43,406 bases of DNA from Rhodobacterales bacterium (GTDB lineage Bacteria; Pseudomonadota; Alphaproteobacteria; Rhodobacterales; Rhodobacteraceae), in assembly GCA_009993005.1 (NCBI GenBank), contig JAACUH010000077.1, forward strand, positions 1 through 43,406, read 5' to 3'. Positions 34,116 to 42,435 of the stretch are shown here, in pieces; position 1 is the stretch's first letter, and the number at the start of each line of letters is the position of its first letter. A program made the translations under genes and the position numbers. The notes beneath the pieces are model-generated. The model did no database searches. It worked only from the letters and a program-made list of their open reading frames with translations, and was not told the DNA's origin.

Positions 34116-35822
34116 TCAGTTGTTGCCAAGCACGTCGGCGAGCAGCCGGACCACGGTCTGTTCGGTGAGAAACCCCGTCACCGGCAGGTCGCGGCCGCGC
34201 TGGAACTGGCGCAGCGCGCGGCGGGTGTCGCGGTCGATCCGGCCATCGATCGGGCCGGGGTCGAGCCCGAGTTGCGCAAGGCGCTGTTCGATCAGCCGGG
34301 CCGTCACGTCGTTGAGGCCAAGCTGCTGTTCTTCGAGCCGGGCCGCGGCGCGCGCGGCCTCGGGGTCCTCTTCGGTGGCGGGGGCAAAGCCGCTGGCGGC
34401 GATGGCGGCCAGCCGCGCGTCGGCCTCGGATCTGAACTGGCCTTGCGGATAGGCGCGCAGGTAGCGGCGATAGGCCTGTTCGGTATCCGCCGCGCGCGCG
34501 GCGTCCCAGGCGGCGCGGTCCTCGGCCTGCGCGGCGCTGCGGCGGTCGGCCTCGATCTGGGCGAGGGCCGCGGTCGCGGTCGGCGCATAGAAGCCCTGCG
34601 GATAGCGGGCGAGGTAGGCGCGATAGCCGGCCTCATCGCGCCGCGCGCCGGTTTCGTCCCAATAGGCGCGGTCGAGGCGGGCCTGCTCGAGCTGCGCGCG
34701 CTCTTGCGCCGCTGCGATCTCGGCGCTGCGGCGCGCGGCCTGCGCGTCGAGCCGGCTGATCTGTTCGGCGGTGAGGTAGGAGGTCTGTGAAAACCCGTTC
34801 TGCTGCTGCCAGTTGGTGATCGCGCTGCGGGTGCCGGGGCCAAAGATGCCGTCCACTCCGCGCGTGTTGTAGTCGAGCAGCGTCAGCGCGCGCTGGATCG
34901 CGCGGCGCTGGTCGCGGGTGAGGCCCAGCGCCTCTTCGCCCAGGCGGGCGCTCCGGTTCGGCTCGGCCACGATGTCGGCAATCGCGGTTTCGGCCTGATC
35001 GGCGAACCGCCCGCGCGGATAGCGGCGCAGGTAGTTGCGGTAGGCGTCAATGGTGTCGAGCGCCACCGCGCCCTCCCACAGCGCGACCTCGGTCGAGGTG
35101 TCGGGCGTGTTGGGCACATTGGGCAGCACCGGGTCGGGCACGGGCAGCACCACAGGCGCCGGGTCGGGCATCAGCACCAGCCCGCGCGGCAGAAAGCCTT
35201 CGGCGCGCACGCGGCCATTGGCGGCGACCAGCGCCGCGAGATCGCCGCGCGGCGTGGCCAGTTCGCGGCCCATGAAATCGGCGATGTAGCGCGGCTCGCC
35301 CTGCAGCACGGTGACACCCTGCGGCACGTCGAGCGCGCCGATGCCTTCGCGCAGCCAGGGGTCGAACACGCTGGTCTGGGTCGGGTCGGACCCCAGCAGC
35401 AGCACGGCGCGGCCGGGCGCACGGGCGAGCACCAGAAGCAGGCTTTCGACCGAGACGGCGGTCTCGTCGAGGCCCATCAGGCGCGGCGCGGTGGCTTCGG
35501 CGGTCAGATACCAGGTGCGGCTGCCGTCCGTGACAAAGCGGCCCGACAGGGCCACGATCAGCCGTTCGGCCCCGGTCGCCTCGTCCAGGAACGCATCGAG
35601 CGCCTCGGCCACCGCATCGGCACGGCCATTGGGCAGGCTGATGACGACATAGCCCAGCCCGAACAGGCCGCGTTCGGCCGCGGTGACATTGGCGGCGCGT
35701 GGCAGGCGGCCCAGCGCCTCGTAGCGCTCTGTGCCCAGAATCAGCGCCGCATCGTCGGCTTGCGCGGTCATGGGCAGCGCCGTCAGCAAGGCAAGGGCAG
35801 AGGACAGCATGAGGTGACGCAT
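34116..35822 (-). CDS. Secreted peptidoglycan-binding protein with degenerate caspase-like domain
   Basis: A 568-residue precursor with a signal peptide ending around residue 22 (AQADD). Residues about 23-225 follow the caspase-like pattern (AALILGTERYEALGRLPRA), but where active members have SGHG this protein has SGRF (93-96), and no catalytic cysteine follows LLLGSDP. Three 'AY..YLRRYPqG.fa..A' helical repeats and two peptidoglycan-binding domains (FGPGTRSAITNWQQQNG; IDRDTRRALRQFQRG) occupy the C-terminal half. It is probably an inactive, cell-wall-bound scaffold. The ATG at 35822 has AGGAG 6 nt upstream. Confidence 0.82.
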   Translation of the reverse strand: MRHLMLSSALALLTALPMTAQADDAALILGTERYEALGRLPRAANVTAAERGLFGLGYVVISLPNGRADAVAEALDAFLDEATGAERLIVALSGRFVTDGSRTWYLTAEATAPRLMGLDETAVSVESLLLVLARAPGRAVLLLGSDPTQTSVFDPWLREGIGALDVPQGVTVLQGEPRYIADFMGRELATPRGDLAALVAANGRVRAEGFLPRGLVLMPDPAPVVLPVPDPVLPNVPNTPDTSTEVALWEGAVALDTIDAYRNYLRRYPRGRFADQAETAIADIVAEPNRSARLGEEALGLTRDQRRAIQRALTLLDYNTRGVDGIFGPGTRSAITNWQQQNGFSQTSYLTAEQISRLDAQAARRSAEIAAAQERAQLEQARLDRAYWDETGARRDEAGYRAYLARYPQGFYAPTATAALAQIEADRRSAAQAEDRAAWDAARAADTEQAYRRYLRAYPQGQFRSEADARLAAIAASGFAPATEEDPEAARAAARLEEQQLGLNDVTARLIEQRLAQLGLDPGPIDGRIDRDTRRALRQFQRGRDLPVTGFLTEQTVVRLLADVLGNN

Positions 35823-35963
35823 CGGATACTCCTGTGATCGCGGCGCCTTCGGCCATCCGGCAGGCGCCTCCTTTGACGACAGATGGCCATTGTGCCGCCT
35901 GCTATTCAATAACGGCGGAAAAGCGCGCCTGTTCCGGCGGCTATCCGCCGGGACCGACCACGC

Positions 35964-35996
35964 AAAAGGGGCGCGGCATCGCTGCCACGCCCCCTC
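35964..35996 (-). terminator. Rho-independent terminator of the DUF481 gene
   Basis: On the minus strand GGGGCGTGGCA-GCGA-TGCCGCGCCCC forms an 11-bp stem with one wobble pair, followed by TTTTGCG. It lies about 20 nt after the stop. Confidence 0.82.
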
Positions 35997-36016
35997 TTGT
36001 CCGGCTGAACCGAGGA

Positions 36017-36844
36017 TCAGTTGAACGTATAGACGACCGACACGCCCAGCGTGTTGTCGGTGTTCTTGAACCCCGGAAGCGGGTCGGTCCGGTATTCTGT
36101 CAGCAGGCTGGTGCGCAGCGCGAGCTGGTCGGTCATCGCCACATTCACACCCAGCTCGTTGGTCACATAGGTGTCGGTTTCCGACCACAGCACATCGCTG
36201 TCATTGGTCAGGAACAGCGTATCGGTGAACTTGTAGTAGTAATCCGACGAGGCGCTGACCGCGACTTCCTCGACGGTGTCACCATTGGCGGCGGTGGCCA
36301 TGCGGTAGCCCGGGCCGGCCTGCACCGACCATTGCTGGACCTCGGTGTTCAGGATCCGGTAGCCCAGACCGGCGCCGACAAAGGCGTCACGCTCATAGGT
36401 GCCGAATTCGTCATAGGCATAGAGCGCCTTGCCGAAGATATAGGCGTTGGAGCTGATCTCGCGGGTATAATCGTAGCCGGCGAGCAGGCTGTTCTTGGTC
36501 ACGTCGCCGGCGGCTTCGCTGAAGGTATAGGCCAGCGTGATGTCATTGCCGTTGATACCGTCGAAATAGCCGATCCGCGCACCGACACCCACATCGGCGG
36601 TTTCGGTATTGCCGTTGGTCGCGGTGGCGCGCAGCGAGACCGAGCCGGTCATGCCGATTTCGCGGCCCTGATTGCCGAACACCCGGGCCTCGCGGTCGAA
36701 ATCCTCTTCGATGTCGTCCTCGATCGCCGTGACGGCGTCAGTGACAGAGTCCTGACGGTCAAAGGCGCTGGTCTGGGCCGAAGCGGCGCCGGCGATGAGG
36801 GCGGCGGTTGCGGCAGCCACGAAAACATTGGGAAACCTGGTCAT
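36017..36844 (-). CDS. DUF481 outer-membrane beta-barrel protein (YdiY-like)
   Basis: A 275-residue precursor with a signal peptide ending AGAASAQ near residue 22. The rest is alternating amphipathic beta strands (GMTGSVSLRATATNGNTETA; YDYTREISSNAYIFGKALYA) ending in a terminal aromatic-containing strand VVYTFN, as expected for BAM-inserted barrels. DUF481 proteins are salt-induced outer-membrane proteins of unknown function. The start at 36844 has AAGGA 7 nt upstream; ATGs at 36859 and 36901 are in frame. The 285-bp region upstream (36845-37129) holds a 7-bp inverted repeat at 36970-36987 and no gene. Confidence 0.88.
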   Translation of the reverse strand: MTRFPNVFVAAATAALIAGAASAQTSAFDRQDSVTDAVTAIEDDIEEDFDREARVFGNQGREIGMTGSVSLRATATNGNTETADVGVGARIGYFDGINGNDITLAYTFSEAAGDVTKNSLLAGYDYTREISSNAYIFGKALYAYDEFGTYERDAFVGAGLGYRILNTEVQQWSVQAGPGYRMATAANGDTVEEVAVSASSDYYYKFTDTLFLTNDSDVLWSETDTYVTNELGVNVAMTDQLALRTSLLTEYRTDPLPGFKNTDNTLGVSVVYTFN

Positions 36845-37129
36845 CTTGTAGTCCTTCATACTGAGGTCGAAACCGCATCTCGGGCGGCATGAACAACACA
36901 TAGGAAGGGGGCCGCCCCGGCGCAGGGGCAGGGCGGGCGCGCACCCGCCATGGCGGAGAATGGGTCACAACGGCGGATTACCGCCGTCACAAACCATTGA
37001 AATGATGAATGATTTTTTCGTCCGCCCGGCCGGGCCAACAATGCGACTGTCAACCACTTGATGCCGGACCCGTGACGCGATGTGAGAACGACGCGGCGTC
37101 ACGCGGGGCCCGGACGGGCACCGGGGAGG

Positions 37130-37447
37130 CTAATAGACGTCATCCTCGGCTTCCATCGCGGAAATGCCCAGCGCGTCGAGACCATTCTCGAGATGGTCCG
37201 CCAGATGCAGCGACCCCTTGAGATATTCCGCCGTGGGCGTGCGCGCCTCGCCATAGGCGGTGGCCACGGCCTCGTCCCAGTCCTCGGGCTCGAAACTGCC
37301 GCGCCCGACCCACATCAGGGCGACCAGATGCGCCTTTTCGTCGTCATTGAGCGCCTCGACAAATGCGTCGAACTCTTCGTCCCGGGTATCGAGGTCGCGG
37401 GCAAGGATGATGACCTCGCCGACCTTGTCGATGGCTATTTCCAGCAT
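37130..37447 (-). CDS. DUF3775 domain protein
   Basis: A 105-residue acidic protein beginning MLEIAIDKVGEVIILARDLD, with LVALMWVGRG and an acidic tail. This is the DUF3775 family, widespread in Rhodobacterales and of unknown function. The start at 37447 has GGAGG 6 nt upstream; an ATG at 37453 would add two residues. It lies 75 nt after the SDR gene in the same direction and could belong to that operon's end or be separate. Confidence 0.85.
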   Translation of the reverse strand: MLEIAIDKVGEVIILARDLDTRDEEFDAFVEALNDDEKAHLVALMWVGRGSFEPEDWDEAVATAYGEARTPTAEYLKGSLHLADHLENGLDALGISAMEAEDDVY

Positions 37448-37522
37448 GGGCATCCTCCTGTTGCATGACTGTGGCGGGGCCGCGCGGGCCGCACCTTGAT
37501 CCTGCGCAAACAGGATGGACCG

Positions 37523-38260
37523 TTATTTGCCGCCGAACAAACGGTAATACATCCAGTCCGGCATGAACTGGCTCAGCCGGAACAGCCAGGAGAACACCAT
37601 GGGAAAGCTCTTCTTGAACGCATCGTCGTTCATATGCTCGAACATTTCCTGCGCGGCGGCGGCGGGCTCCATGATGAAGGGCATCTTGAAATCGTTCTTG
37701 TCGGTCAGCCGCGTCTTGATGAAGCCGGGGTTCACGAGCTGCACGTCGATGGAAGAGTTGCGCAGGTCGGCCTGCATCGATTCGGCCAGCGCCATGATCG
37801 CGGCCTTGGACGCGGCATAGCCGATGGCACCCGGCAGGCCGCGAAAGCCCGACAGCGACCCGGTGAGCACGATATGCCCGTGCCCCTGCGCCAGCATCCC
37901 CGGCATGACCGCGCCCACGACGCGCCCCGCGCCCAGATAGTTGATCTCGCCCATCTGATCGACCTGGTCGATGTCCCAGTCCTGCGCCTTCATCGGCCAA
38001 TAGACCCCGGCGAGATAGACCACCCCGTCGATCGGCCCGATCTGCGCGGCCGCCGCGCGCACGGCGGCCGCATCGGTCACGTCAACGGTGACATAAGACC
38101 CCTTGCCGGGCAGTTCGGCCACGAGGTCGCGCAGCCGGTCCTCGGACCGCGCGCTCACGATCACCTCGACGCCCGCGCGGCTCAGATGCAAGGCCAGCTC
38201 GCGCCCCAACCCCTCGCTCGCACCCACCAGCCAGTAGCGTTTGCCTTGCCATTGCCGCAT
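37523..38260 (-). CDS. Short-chain dehydrogenase/reductase in the sigma-E operon
   Basis: A 245-residue classical SDR. LVGASEGLGRE is the cofactor motif, VYLAG replaces NNAG, and Ser plus YAASK form the catalytic set. A hydrophobic, lysine-containing C-terminus (MVFSWLFRLSQFMPDWMYY) may contact membrane. AAGGA lies 7 nt before the ATG. It is the fifth gene of the operon read leftward from the FAD gene, 24 nt after the DUF3833 gene. Its substrate is unknown; the operon context suggests lipid-related chemistry in the response to singlet oxygen. Confidence 0.9.
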   Translation of the reverse strand: MRQWQGKRYWLVGASEGLGRELALHLSRAGVEVIVSARSEDRLRDLVAELPGKGSYVTVDVTDAAAVRAAAAQIGPIDGVVYLAGVYWPMKAQDWDIDQVDQMGEINYLGAGRVVGAVMPGMLAQGHGHIVLTGSLSGFRGLPGAIGYAASKAAIMALAESMQADLRNSSIDVQLVNPGFIKTRLTDKNDFKMPFIMEPAAAAQEMFEHMNDDAFKKSFPMVFSWLFRLSQFMPDWMYYRLFGGK

Positions 38261-38284
38261 CGCTTTGTCCTTTCCTTCAGGTCG

Positions 38285-38848
38285 TCAGGCCGCCTGCGCC
38301 GGCCGCATCGTGGCGACAAGCTCGGCCACCTTGATGCCGAACTTGCGGAACTGGCTGCGGTTCATGATTGCGCCATTGGGCGCCAGATACATCCAGTCCG
38401 TGGTGTCGAGCACATGCCCCCCCGCATCTTCGGCCAGTTTGATACGGTAGTTCAAGAGCACGCTCGCCCCCATCTGCCGCCCGCTGCCGGTGCCCAGCAC
38501 ATCGGGCGCCTCGGCGCGGATGCTGCCGTCATTGCCCAGCGTGAGCGTCCAGCGCCGGTCTTGTGTGCTGCCACTGTCATAGACAAAACGTTCCGTCATC
38601 GTGCCGATATTGCCCTGCCAGCTAGCATGGAAATCCGCAACGAATCGTGACGTGACGCGGCCGGTGATGCCGAAAATCACGCCTTCGCAGACGATATGGC
38701 CGTTCAGCCTTTCGCGGATGTCAAAGGCGGGTCCGGTGGCGGCATAGTCATCGGGGCGCTGCGCGGCAAAGGACCAGCGCCGTGCGATCACCATCTGCAC
38801 CGCCGCCAGCGCCAGCGCACCAAGGATCAGGGACAGAAAGACCGACAT
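38285..38848 (-). CDS. DUF3833 family protein
   Basis: A 187-residue protein with an N-terminal hydrophobic helix (residues 3-22), then a beta-rich domain (FDIRERLNGHIVCEGVIFGI; DTTDWMYLAPNGAIMNRSQF). DUF3833 proteins typically sit beside DUF1365 and the FAD protein in RpoE-ChrR loci; the function is unknown. The start at 38848 has GGAGG 7 nt upstream; an ATG at 38854 overlaps the MFS stop codon and is an alternative. Confidence 0.87.
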   Translation of the reverse strand: MSVFLSLILGALALAAVQMVIARRWSFAAQRPDDYAATGPAFDIRERLNGHIVCEGVIFGITGRVTSRFVADFHASWQGNIGTMTERFVYDSGSTQDRRWTLTLGNDGSIRAEAPDVLGTGSGRQMGASVLLNYRIKLAEDAGGHVLDTTDWMYLAPNGAIMNRSQFRKFGIKVAELVATMRPAQAA

Positions 38849-38850
38849 GA

Positions 38851-40095
38851 TCATTCCTCCAGTTGGGTGAAAGCCAGCAAGGCGATGGCCACCAGTTTCA
38901 GGACCGACGGCACCAGCGCGTAGAGCACCGTCAGCATGGTCAGCGCCGCGGCCGGCACATCGGGGTCGCCCGCGCGAAAGCCCGACGCCTCGAGCAGCGG
39001 CAGCAACAGGGCGGCGGCAAAGGCCAGCGTGAACTTGTTCACCAGCGACCACAGCCCGAACCCCTGCCCGCCGTTGGGCGAAATCACCGCCATCCGCCGC
39101 GCAAACATCGCGGGCAACAGCGTCAGGTCGGCGCCGATGGTGGCGCCCGAAAGCACGCAGATGAGCGCGAATTTGGTGGCGTCGCCTTGTTCGAGCGTGA
39201 GGGTAAAGCCAAAGGTCGCAACCGCCAGCACCATCGCCGACAGGAGAACCCGCTTGGCGCCATGACGCTCTGCCAGCGCGCTCCAGAACGGGGATGAGAC
39301 GGCAGCGGCGAGAAAGAACAGCACCAGCAGCGGCCCCTCCCACCCCGGCGCGTCGAGGCGGGTTTCGACGTAGAACAGGAACAGCGTCGAGGACACGGCG
39401 AGCGGTGTCGCGTTGACCAAGGCGAGCAGCATCAGCCGGCGGGCCAGCCTGTCGGACAGGATCTGCGCGATGCCGACAGGGTCGGACCGGACCGCCGGGC
39501 CGCGCCATTCGGGCCACATCAGCGCGGCGGCGAGCAGGCTTGCCGCGGCAAAGCCCCAGGCAAAGACCGAAAACGGCGCGCCCACGACGCCGACCAGCAC
39601 CGTGGGCGTGACGGCGGCAATGCAGACGCCCAGCAACGCGCCGCTCTCGCGCCAGGCGGCGAGGCGGACATGGCTGCCGGGCAGGGACGCGGCCTTGGTG
39701 ATGCCTTGGGCGTAAAAGTTGATGCTGAGAAAGCTGAAGGCGGTGAACAGCCCGGTGATGGTGAGCCCGAACCAGATGATCGGCGACACCGGCGGCGCAT
39801 AGGCAAACAGGCCCAGCATCGACAGCGCCATCGCCACCGCCCCCAGCATGACCGCCAGCGCCCGCGCACCGCGCAGCCGCTCTGACAGCCAGCCCAACGC
39901 GGGGTCTTGCACCACGTCAAAGAGGCGCAGCGCGAACAGCAACGCGCCCAGCGCCGTGAGGCTCACGCCATAGGTGTCGGCGTAGTATTTGGGCGCGTAG
40001 ATGTAGATCGGCAGGCCCGCCGCCGAAATCACCCCGCCAAAGACGGTATAGGCGGGCAGCCGGTCGGCCCATGCGGCGCGCAGCGCCGATGTCAT
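38851..40095 (-). CDS. MFS transporter, GPH/MelB-like
   Basis: A 414-residue membrane protein with about 12 helices. The N-terminal block LFDVVQDPALGWLSERLRG and the general layout match the glycoside-pentoside-hexuronide cation symporter group. AGGAGG lies 7 nt before the ATG, which overlaps the DUF1365 stop (ATGA). The transported compound is unknown; orthologous positions in other sigma-E operons also carry an MFS gene. Confidence 0.9.
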   Translation of the reverse strand: MTSALRAAWADRLPAYTVFGGVISAAGLPIYIYAPKYYADTYGVSLTALGALLFALRLFDVVQDPALGWLSERLRGARALAVMLGAVAMALSMLGLFAYAPPVSPIIWFGLTITGLFTAFSFLSINFYAQGITKAASLPGSHVRLAAWRESGALLGVCIAAVTPTVLVGVVGAPFSVFAWGFAAASLLAAALMWPEWRGPAVRSDPVGIAQILSDRLARRLMLLALVNATPLAVSSTLFLFYVETRLDAPGWEGPLLVLFFLAAAVSSPFWSALAERHGAKRVLLSAMVLAVATFGFTLTLEQGDATKFALICVLSGATIGADLTLLPAMFARRMAVISPNGGQGFGLWSLVNKFTLAFAAALLLPLLEASGFRAGDPDVPAAALTMLTVLYALVPSVLKLVAIALLAFTQLEE

Positions 40096-40898
40096 CGCGA
40101 CACCTCCTGGTCCGGCGCCTTGGGCGCACGGCGGAACGGGGCGCCTTTCCACCACAGCTTGACCGCCTGCCAGTGGATCAGCGCCAGCACCCGCCGCGAC
40201 CCGAATGGCCGGCGCAGCACCGCGCGCAGGATCGCGGCGTTGGTGATCGGCTTGCGCGGGCCGGTGAGCGTTGCGATCAGCCCGCCGTTGCCGTTGGAAT
40301 AGTCGATCCAGATGCCGATGGCCTCGGGCGTGATGTCAAAGCGAAAGGTATAGCCCCCCGCGACCGGCTGGAACGGCGAGACATGCATCAGCTTGGTCGC
40401 CTTGACCGTCACCGCGCGGGTAAGCGGCGCGAGGTCGTCGGTATGGCAAAGGTAGGAATGCCGGTCGCCAAAGGTGTTTGTCACCTCGGCGATCACCACG
40501 CGCAGCACGCCTGCCGGGTCGTGGCAGAGCCAGAAGCTCACCGGGTTGAACACATGTCCCAGCACACGCGGCTGCGCGAGCAGGTCGATGCGCCCGCCGG
40601 GGTCCACGCCATGCGCCGCCAGCACCTCGCGCGCCCAGGGGGCGCCACGGCCCTGATGCGGCGCGCCGCCATGGTCGCGGTCCTGCAACGACATCAGGTT
40701 GCCCCAGCCCCACCTCCGGCCCCAGCCTCGGCCTTGGCCCGGGCCCCGGCCCCGGCCCCGGCCAAAGAGCGCGGGCGTGGCGGGCGTGGCCTCTGCATCA
40801 AGCAGCACATAGTCGATGGAATAGCGAAAGGCGTTTTTGGCATCCCCCCGCCGCCCGTGATAGGTCTGGCCTGCGATATGATCGACGCGGGCGGTCAC
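40092..40898 (-). CDS. DUF1365 family protein with a Gly-X repeat insertion
   Basis: A 268-residue protein. Family blocks are RYSIDYVLLD near the N-terminus, LMSLQDRDHG, RVLGHVFNPVSFWLCHD and KATKLMHVSPFQP. It starts with GTG inside the stop of the FAD gene (GTGA). Where most members read LFGRNRWNLMS, this one has 21 extra residues (46-66) of alternating Gly and Arg/Trp/Pro/Gln from a hexanucleotide repeat. DUF1365 genes are linked to the FAD protein and often to cyclopropane-fatty-acid synthase; a lipid-modifying role is suspected. Confidence 0.9.
   Translation of the reverse strand: MTARVDHIAGQTYHGRRGDAKNAFRYSIDYVLLDAEATPATPALFGRGRGRGPGQGRGWGRRWGWGNLMSLQDRDHGGAPHQGRGAPWAREVLAAHGVDPGGRIDLLAQPRVLGHVFNPVSFWLCHDPAGVLRVVIAEVTNTFGDRHSYLCHTDDLAPLTRAVTVKATKLMHVSPFQPVAGGYTFRFDITPEAIGIWIDYSNGNGGLIATLTGPRKPITNAAILRAVLRRPFGSRRVLALIHWQAVKLWWKGAPFRRAPKAPDQEVSR
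40701..40763 (-). repeat. Hexanucleotide GGCCGG-type repeat in the DUF1365 gene
   Basis: About ten and a half imperfect 6-bp units (GGCCGG, GGCCCG, GGCCAA, GGCTGG and others) encode Gly-X pairs in frame. The three purest units are at the 5' end of the tract. Confidence 0.85.
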
Positions 40899-42193
40899 TC
40901 GGCCGCCACAGCCATGGCATCGGCCGCCGTGATCCGCGTGACGACATCGACGGCGCTGCCCAGCCCATCCTCGTGAAAGCCGTTCTTCATCCAGGCGCCG
41001 CAGAACCAGGTGCGGTTGGTGCCGTTCATCCGCGCGGCCTGTTCCTGCGCGGCAAGTGCGGCAAGGTCATAGACCGGGTGGCGCAGCACGGTGCGGTCCC
41101 ACACGAGGTCGTCGCGGATCGGGCGGGTGGAGTTGAGCGTGACAAAGAGCGGATCCTGGGTGAGCCAGGGTTGCAGCGAGTTCATCCAGTAGGTGAGGTC
41201 AATGCGTTCGCAGGATTTGTCCTGCGCCTCGGCATAGCACCAGCTTGACCAGACCGAGCGGCGGCGCGGCATCACCGAGGTATCGGAATGCAGCACCACG
41301 TCATTGGCCTGATAGCGGATCGCGCCGAGCACCGCGCGCTCCTGCTCGGTCGGGTCGGCCAGCAGCGCGAGGCTATCGTCGGAATGGGTGGCAAAGACCA
41401 CCTCGTCGAACGCTGCCCAGTCGGCCCCTTTCGCCTTGACCTCGACGCCCTGCGCGGTGCGGCGCACCGCATCGATGGGTGCGCCCAGCCTGATGTCCAC
41501 GCCCCGCGCCAGCATCGCCGCACCAAGCCGCGCGACATAGGCCACCGACCCGCCCTCGACCGTGTACCACTGGTGCTGGCCGGTATAGCTCAGCAGCGCG
41601 TGGTTCTCGAAAAAGCGCATCATCGCATGGGCGGGAAAATCGAGGATCTTTTCCTTGGGCGTGGACCAGATCGCGCCCGAGAGAGGCAGCAGGTAATGGT
41701 CGCGGAAATAGTCGCCCATCCCGAGCTTGTCCAACAGCCCGGCGATGGTCAGACCCTGTTCATCCGACGCGGCCACGGCGCGCGCGTTGAACCGCAGGAT
41801 GTCGCGGATCATCCGCAGGAACTTGGGGTTGGCGAGGTTGCGCTTTTGCGCAAAGAGCGCGCGCAGGCTGGCGAGCCCGTATTCCAGCTTGCCCCCGCCG
41901 ATGGACGCGCCAAAGCTCATGTTCGATTTCACCACCGGCACCTCGAGCTCTGCAAAGAGCGCGGCGAGATGCGGGTAGTTGGCATAGTTGAACACGATAA
42001 AGCCGGTATCGACCGACTGATCACCGCGCAGACCGGCCATTCGGGTGCGGGCATGGCCGCCCAGACGCGGCTCGGCCTCGAACAGCACGACCCTGTGCGT
42101 GCGCGCAAGCATGTGGGCGGCGCCCATGCCGGAAATACCGGCGCCGATGACCGCGATCGTTCTGGGCGCGGTGGCCCCCGTACCAAAAGACAT
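40895..42193 (-). CDS. NAD(P)/FAD-binding amine-oxidase-like oxidoreductase of the sigma-E operon
   Basis: A 432-residue flavoprotein. IAVIGAGISGMGAAHML is the FAD-binding Rossmann motif, EAEPRLGGHARTR the following acidic/GG motif, and TWFCGAWMKNGFHEDGLGSA the C-terminal FAD block. It is the first gene of the leftward operon. The ATG at 42193 lies about 30 nt after the predicted transcription start; a TTG at 42220 would lie almost at that start. Flavoproteins of this operon in Rhodobacter are linked to oxidation or desaturation of modified fatty acids (recalled, not verified). Confidence 0.9.
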   Translation of the reverse strand: MSFGTGATAPRTIAVIGAGISGMGAAHMLARTHRVVLFEAEPRLGGHARTRMAGLRGDQSVDTGFIVFNYANYPHLAALFAELEVPVVKSNMSFGASIGGGKLEYGLASLRALFAQKRNLANPKFLRMIRDILRFNARAVAASDEQGLTIAGLLDKLGMGDYFRDHYLLPLSGAIWSTPKEKILDFPAHAMMRFFENHALLSYTGQHQWYTVEGGSVAYVARLGAAMLARGVDIRLGAPIDAVRRTAQGVEVKAKGADWAAFDEVVFATHSDDSLALLADPTEQERAVLGAIRYQANDVVLHSDTSVMPRRRSVWSSWCYAEAQDKSCERIDLTYWMNSLQPWLTQDPLFVTLNSTRPIRDDLVWDRTVLRHPVYDLAALAAQEQAARMNGTNRTWFCGAWMKNGFHEDGLGSAVDVVTRITAADAMAVAAE

Positions 42194-42230
42194 TCGTTGA
42201 CTGCTCCGTCGCCCCAGCAAGGTTATGTTT

Positions 42231-42260
42231 CTTCTACGCGCCCCACCCTAGCGTGGATGA
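42231..42260 (-). promoter_or_regulatory. Sigma-E-like promoter of the FAD-DUF1365-MFS operon
   Basis: On the minus strand TCATCC (42260-42255), an 18-nt spacer ending GCGCG, and TAGAAG (42236-42231). It mirrors the rpoE promoter at 42297 in hexamer, spacer length and CGCG before the -10 box. Confidence 0.6.
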
Positions 42261-42296
42261 ATCCCGAAATCGACAGCGCGCAATCGTCAGGCGGAA

Positions 42297-42324
42297 TGAT
42301 CCAGACGCGCCATGGTCGCGTAAC
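42297..42324 (+). promoter_or_regulatory. Sigma-E-like promoter of rpoE-chrR
   Basis: TGATCC (42297-42302), an 18-nt spacer ending CGCG, and TAAC (42321-42324). TGATCC is the -35 element known for sigma-E of Rhodobacter sphaeroides, so rpoE is probably autoregulated. The start codon is about 105 nt downstream of the predicted transcription start. Confidence 0.65.
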
Positions 42325-42435
42325 AGGGACATGAATACGATGCTTCAGTCCCGACCGAAAGGTGATGCACTCCGCGCGCCGCCGCCCTATTCTGGGGCGG
42401 TGAGGCGACAGTCGTTTCCGCGGGGAGCAGTCAGC

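Noticed and set aside
32630-34129. Minus-strand open frame opposite the PPC-domain gene
   Set aside because: The plus strand has a signal peptide, repeated domains, Shine-Dalgarno and terminator; the minus frame has none.
36970-36987. Terminator between the DUF3775 and DUF481 genes (ACGGCGG-ATTA-CCGCCGT)
   Set aside because: No T run follows on either strand, so I list it only as an inverted repeat.
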